Shown piece after piece: positions 12,449 to 15,206 of a stretch of DNA of 15,206 nt. Position numbers and translations under genes: made by a program. The number at the start of each line of letters is the position of its first letter. Position 1 is the stretch's first letter. The stretch is from JAYZVT01 sp050248375 (GTDB lineage Bacteria; Pseudomonadota; Alphaproteobacteria; Rhizobiales; Methyloligellaceae): NCBI GenBank assembly GCA_050248375.1, contig JBFWSL010000051.1:1-15206 (forward strand). Reading direction: 5' to 3'. The notes below the pieces were generated by a model that was given only the letters and a program-made list of their open reading frames with translations, was not told where the DNA came from and ran no database searches.

Positions 12449-13441
12449 TCAGCCCACGGCCAGCATGATCTTGCCGATGTGGGCGCTCGTCTCCATGCGG
12501 GCATGGGCCCCGGACGCCTCGGCCAGCGGGAAAGTCCGGTCCATGACCGGCCTGATCCTGCCGGCCTCGATGAGCGGCCACACCTTTTCTTCCAGCGCCC
12601 GGGCGATGCCCGCCTTCACCTCGTCCGTGCGCGAACGCAGGGTCGATCCGGTGAAGGTCAGGCGCTTCAGCATCAGCCTGGTGAAGTTCACTTCGGCCTT
12701 GGGGCCGCCGAGAAAGGCGATCTGCACGATGCGGCCGTCGGGCGCGGCGGCGACGAAATTGCGCTCGATGTAGCTGCCGCCGACCATGTCGAGGATGACG
12801 TCGGCGCCATGGCCGCCGGTCTCCTGCCTGGTCGCCTCGACGAAATCCTCCTCCCGGTAGTTGATGCCGCGCGCGGCGCCCAGCTTCTCGCAGGCGGCGC
12901 ATTTGTCCGCCGAGCCCGCCGTCGCCAGCACCCTGGCGCCGAAGGCCGCGGCCATCTGGATGGCGGTGGTGCCGATGCCCGAGGAGCCGCCATGGACCAG
13001 CAGCCACTCGCCGGGCTTGAGCGCGCCGCGTTCGAAGACGTTGTGCCAGACGGTGAAAAAGGTTTCGGGCAGGGCCGCTGCCTCGATCATGGAAAGCCCC
13101 GCGGGCACGGGCAGCGTGGCGCCTTCCTCGGCGAGGCAATATTCGGCGTAGCCGCCGCCCGAGACCAGCGCGCAGACCTTGTCGCCGGGCTTGAAGCGGG
13201 TCGCCCCCGTTCCCGCCGCGACCACCTCGCCGGCGATCTCCAGCCCGGGAATTTCCGACGCGCCCTTGGGCGGCGGATACGCGCCGGTGCGCTGGAGCAC
13301 GTCGGGACGGTTGATGCCGGCGGCGGCCACCTTGACCAGCAACTGGCCCTTGCCGGGCTGCGGCACGGGCAGGGTCACGGGCTGCAGCACTTCGGGCCCG
13401 CCGGGGCTGGCGATGCCGATGGCGGTCATCTGCTTGGGCAT
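12449..13441 (-). CDS. NAD(P)H quinone oxidoreductase, PIG3/zeta-crystallin type
   Basis: A 330-residue cytoplasmic zinc-free medium-chain dehydrogenase that transfers electrons from NAD(P)H to quinones. The GroES-like half has the PIG3-family run AAGINRPDVLQRTGAYPPP (about 39-58) and IPGLEIAGEVVAAG. The nucleotide-binding half has VHGGSSGIGTTAIQMA (149-164) and a C-terminal SAHIGKIML motif. Structural-zinc cysteines are absent, as is normal for this group. ATG 13441 gives the standard MTAIGI-like N-terminus after four residues; the ribosome site is weak, and the frame open to 13516 adds an unlikely basic leader. It lies 136 bp upstream of trcR on the same strand and is divergent from the DUF1192 gene. 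The natural quinone or enone substrate is unknown. Confidence 0.92.
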   Translation of the reverse strand: MPKQMTAIGIASPGGPEVLQPVTLPVPQPGKGQLLVKVAAAGINRPDVLQRTGAYPPPKGASEIPGLEIAGEVVAAGTGATRFKPGDKVCALVSGGGYAEYCLAEEGATLPVPAGLSMIEAAALPETFFTVWHNVFERGALKPGEWLLVHGGSSGIGTTAIQMAAAFGARVLATAGSADKCAACEKLGAARGINYREEDFVEATRQETGGHGADVILDMVGGSYIERNFVAAAPDGRIVQIAFLGGPKAEVNFTRLMLKRLTFTGSTLRSRTDEVKAGIARALEEKVWPLIEAGRIRPVMDRTFPLAEASGAHARMETSAHIGKIMLAVG

Positions 13442-13590
13442 GTCAATCGTCCGTGCGTGAGATTTCGGGCAGATAGGTTTCCGCCGTGACATAGCGGCTG
13501 CGGGGCGAAGCGGCAAGGCCGGGAGGTCTTGGCGCGCGCGCCCGTGATGCTAGTCTTGGCCGCGCGACGCAGCAGCCAGGGAGGCGCGCC

Positions 13591-13779
13591 ATGGACCTTG
13601 AAGACCTTGAGCCGAGGAAGGTGCGCGAGCACGAGCTGGGCGCCAAGCTGGACAATCACTCGGTAGCGGAGCTGAAGGCGCTAGTCGGGGCGCTGAAAGA
13701 GGAGATCGTCCGGGTCGAGGCCGAGATGCAGAAGAAGATGGCCACGCGGGCGGCGGCGGATTCGGTATTCAGGAAATAG
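13591..13779 (+). CDS. DUF1192 family small protein
   Basis: A 62-residue cytoplasmic protein with the DUF1192 pattern: an acidic N-terminus, HSVAELKALVGALKEEIVRV (about 23-42) forming an amphipathic, probably coiled-coil helix, then a basic AEMQKKMATRAAADSVFRK tail. The function is unknown; the family is largely alphaproteobacterial. ATG 13591 has AGGGAGG (13578-13584) 6 nt upstream. It is divergent from the quinone oxidoreductase and precedes rcdA on the same strand by 426 bp, but the terminator at 13961-13987 lies between them, so they are probably separate transcripts. Confidence 0.88.
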   Translation: MDLEDLEPRKVREHELGAKLDNHSVAELKALVGALKEEIVRVEAEMQKKMATRAAADSVFRK

Positions 13780-13854
13780 CGGCGCGGGACAAGACGCGGA
13801 TCGCGCCCTATTGGCAAATTTTTCGACAATCCGCCCTTAACCGCCTCCTTACCG

Positions 13855-13869
13855 TTAACGGTTTTTTAG
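13855..13869 (+). promoter_or_regulatory. Possible CtrA-like box
   Basis: TTAACGGTTTTTTAG matches the CtrA full-site layout TTAA-N7-TTAA at seven of eight defined positions (TTAA at 13855-13858, TTAG at 13866-13869). The surrounding 13837-13890 is unusually rich in TTAA and AACC words. It lies at the 5' edge of the candidate small RNA and 337 bp before rcdA, so its target is unclear. Such short motifs occur by chance. Confidence 0.3.
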
Positions 13870-13987
13870 GTTATCGCGGGCTAACCTTAAGTCACATCCA
13901 GTGATCTGGGTGACGAGTGGCTCCTGTCCACTCTGTTTGACGCCTCCCTGTTAACTTCCTGAGCCGCCACAAGGCGGCTCTTTTTTT
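13868..13987 (+). ncRNA. Candidate small RNA ending in a strong terminator
   Basis: Four stems follow one another in 120 nt with no reading frame: AGGTTA/TAACCT (13868-13887); GTCAC-AT-CCAG with CTGG-GTGAC (13891-13914); GAGTGG/CCACTC with loop CTCCTGT (13915-13933); and the terminator. The third loop and the linker (CCTCCC at 13943-13948, TTCCT at 13956-13960) are complementary to ribosome-binding sites, as in several alphaproteobacterial regulatory RNAs. The transcript start was not found; the first stem could be part of the promoter. It might instead be the 3' untranslated part of the DUF1192 mRNA. I cannot assign an Rfam family. Confidence 0.6.
13961..13987 (+). terminator. Rho-independent terminator
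   Basis: GAGCCGCC (13961-13968), loop ACAA, GGCGGCTC (13973-13980), then seven T (13981-13987). An 8-bp perfect stem followed directly by a T-tract is a textbook intrinsic terminator on the plus strand and the best one in the window. It lies 182 bp past the DUF1192 stop, too far to be explained simply by that gene. Confidence 0.92.
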
Positions 13988-14205
13988 GGTCCAGTGTCTT
14001 CCGGCACGAGCCGTGCCGCGATGCGCGGCATGGAACCTGCAATCGTGCCGGTACTGGCCGGTACTGGCGGGCCCATGTGCCATTGTCAGCCAAATGTTAA
14101 GCCGTGGGGGTTATTGCTGGCGTTCGCCATTGGCTTCCCCGGTCCGGGATGGTCTATTCGTCCCGGGGTCTCCAGCAGTGAATGTGTGAGTAAGGGCGTA
14201 GCGTC
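13988..14205 (+). promoter_or_regulatory. Upstream/leader region of rcdA
   Basis: This 218-bp stretch without a gene should hold the rcdA promoter; no good -35/-10 pair was seen. It contains a hairpin CGGCAC/GTGCCG (14002-14018), a perfect 10-bp tandem repeat GCCGGTACTG (14047-14066) and a stem CCGGGA/TCCCGG (14144-14166), the last 39 bp before the rcdA start and able to form in a leader RNA. Confidence 0.4.
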
Positions 14206-14754
14206 ATGTCAGGGAAGTCCACGCAGGAAGGAACGAATCTCGACCAGGGAGTGACCATTCCCTTCGGTCAGAAATTCGCGGAATCGGAGAAATTCTCGGC
14301 CATTTTCAAGGAAGGCATGGCGCTTGTGGAGGCCACGGCCGCCTATCTGGACGGCGACGGGCGCCGCGATGCGCGCGAGCTGATGCCGCCGGCCTCGCTT
14401 TCCTACGCCACCGAGAGCATGCGGCTGACCACCCGGCTGATGCAGCTCGCCTCATGGCTGCTGATCCGCCGGGCGGTGAACGAGGGCGAGATGACCCCCG
14501 CCCAGGCCATGGAAGAAAAGAACCGGGTGAAGCTGAAGCTGGTGCCGAGCCCGGAGGTTTCGCCCGATTTCGGCCAGTTGCCGGCCCGGCTCAGGGAGCT
14601 GATAGAGGCCAGCTACCGCCTGAACAACCGCATCTTCCGGCTCGACCGGATGCTGGCGGAGGAGGCCGGGAAAGGCGACGCGGGGATGGTCAATCCGCTC
14701 GGCGACCAGCTTGCGCGATTGCAGCAGGTGTTCGCGGGCGGCAGCGGGAAATAA
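14206..14754 (+). CDS. rcdA: RcdA, protease adaptor of the CtrA degradation pathway (DUF1465)
   Basis: A 182-residue cytoplasmic helical protein of the DUF1465 family. In Caulobacter, RcdA works with CpdR and PopA to bring the master regulator CtrA and other substrates to ClpXP at the G1-S transition. The family core is clear: AYLDGDGR (46-53), LSYATESMRLTTRLMQLASWLL (65-86), RAVNEGEM (89-96) and LRELIEASYRLNNRIFRLDRML (129-150). The C-terminal tail from about 152 is polar and probably flexible, as in RcdA. ATG 14206 has AAGGG about 9-10 nt upstream. It sits next to DUF1192, trcR and rpmE. Outside Caulobacter the role is inferred from the family. Confidence 0.88.
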   Translation: MSGKSTQEGTNLDQGVTIPFGQKFAESEKFSAIFKEGMALVEATAAYLDGDGRRDARELMPPASLSYATESMRLTTRLMQLASWLLIRRAVNEGEMTPAQAMEEKNRVKLKLVPSPEVSPDFGQLPARLRELIEASYRLNNRIFRLDRMLAEEAGKGDAGMVNPLGDQLARLQQVFAGGSGK

Positions 14755-14825
14755 CCCGGCGGACCCGCCTATTCGCCGCCTCGAGAGGTTCGAAGCCCGT
14801 AGCACAGAGCCATGAACCGGCGCGG

Positions 14826-14855
14826 CATGGACCCCGGACCAGGTCCGGGGTTTCG
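14826..14855 (+). repeat. REP-like palindromic element, copy 1
   Basis: CATGG leads into ACCCCGGACC-A-GGTCCGGGGT (14831-14851), a perfect 10-bp inverted repeat, then TTCG. The layout matches the REP-like palindromes scattered between genes in many GC-rich alphaproteobacteria. Copy 2 lies 30 bp to the right in inverted orientation. Confidence 0.7.
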
Positions 14856-14880
14856 TCACGTTTGCGCTAGGACAAGGACT

Positions 14881-14909
14881 CGAAACCCCGGCCTTGAGCC
14901 GGGGTCCAT
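14881..14909 (-). repeat. REP-like palindromic element, copy 2 (inverted)
   Basis: ACCCCGGC-CTTGA-GCCGGGGT (14885-14905) has 8-bp arms. Read on the minus strand it is CATGG-ACCCCGGC-TCAAG-GCCGGGGT-TTCG, the same flanks as copy 1 with different loop bases. The two therefore form an inverted pair like a BIME, between converging genes. Confidence 0.7.
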
Positions 14910-15081
14910 GACGAGGGGATCGCCGGTCCGCCGCCCTCGTGGGCGTTGACGCGTCCTTCGCCTACCCTACGGGGCCGAGCTTCGAAATCCCGGGGCAAAG
15001 CCGGTGCCCGAAGCCGCATGGACCCCTGTATATCGGGTCGGGGGTTCCGTGAGCCTGGAGGCACACGGGTCGGCGAACGTG

Positions 15082-15206
15082 CTACTTGATGAAGCCTTCG
15101 TACTTCTTCTTGAAGCGGCTGAGACGGCCGCCGCGGTCGATCAGATGCTGGCTGCCGCCGGTCCAGGCCGGATGGGTCTTGGGGTCGATGTCCAGCTTCA
15201 GCACCT
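15082..15206 (-). CDS. rpmE: Ribosomal protein L31, C-terminal part
   Basis: The last 40 residues of bL31, a protein of the large ribosomal subunit that bridges to the small subunit. They contain the family pattern LKLDIDPKTHPAWTGG, then GGRLSRFKKKYEGF and a C-terminal IK before TAG (15084-15082). The start lies right of the window, so the N-terminus, and whether it carries zinc-binding cysteines, cannot be seen. The gene converges with rcdA across the REP-like repeats; no clear intrinsic terminator with a T-run follows its stop. Confidence 0.92.
   Translation of the reverse strand, partial: VLKLDIDPKTHPAWTGGSQHLIDRGGRLSRFKKKYEGFIK

Larger units (their letters stand above)
14755..15081. other. 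Gene-free stretch between rcdA and rpmE
   Basis: In 327 bp between converging genes no coding or RNA gene is convincing. The space is largely filled by the palindromic repeats listed separately (14826-14909) and by degenerate relatives further right (14979-15015 and 15018-15048, the latter with GCATGGACCCC and GGGGGTTCC). The minus-strand frame at 14867-15064 runs through the repeats and lacks a ribosome site. Confidence 0.6.

Noticed and set aside
14867..15064. 65-codon minus-strand frame between rcdA and rpmE
   Set aside because: It is read through the REP-like palindromes, with no ribosome site or motif.

Overview
The window is GC-rich bacterial DNA, and its gene content points to an alphaproteobacterium. 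The right end carries trcR (DUF1013), a PIG3-type quinone oxidoreductase, a DUF1192 protein, rcdA (DUF1465) and rpmE, a set I associate with alphaproteobacterial chromosomes. A genus cannot be read from the sequence. A Rhodospirillales-like lineage is only a guess.

Layout, left to right. (1) 1-1408: the 3' part of a LysE/RhtB exporter gene, then a class III metallophosphoesterase, both on +. (2) 1428-2588 (-): a lone sugar-transfer-associated ATP-grasp protein. Divergent from it at 2730-3515 is a short-chain dehydrogenase (+), whose stop overlaps the stop of an OhrR-type MarR regulator (3512-3955, -). (3) 3956-4131: a compact divergent control region with two near-identical operators and facing promoters. 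It drives the regulator and an alpha/beta-hydrolase of the haloperoxidase/arylesterase type (4132-4953, +). (4) 5024-5957: a DUF488 protein and a double-DUF1508 (YegP-type) protein, both on -, with strong GC hairpins around them. (5) 11012 down to 5958 (-): an uptake and hydrolysis module. It consists of an IclR regulator, a periplasmic SsuA/TauA/NrtA-type binding protein, a permease, an ATPase and an amidase. The last three are translationally coupled, and a terminator-like hairpin separates the binding protein from the permease. (6) 11287-11382 (-): a 31-residue one-helix membrane protein with a strong ribosome site and a perfect FNR/FixK-like box upstream. (7) 11485-15206: the cell-cycle/ribosome neighbourhood trcR, qor, DUF1192, rcdA and rpmE (partial).

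Genes likely to work together are: the OhrR-type sensor with the esterase it probably controls; the IclR, ABC transporter and amidase genes as import plus hydrolysis of a small amide-containing compound; and trcR and rcdA as cell-cycle functions.

The best candidates for undescribed biology are three. One is the 31-residue membrane protein under a possible oxygen/nitric-oxide-responsive box. The second is a probable small RNA at 13868-13987, with four back-to-back hairpins, a perfect terminator and exposed anti-Shine-Dalgarno motifs. The third is the two-operator OhrR/esterase switch. No IS element, prophage, CRISPR array, tRNA or rRNA was recognised.
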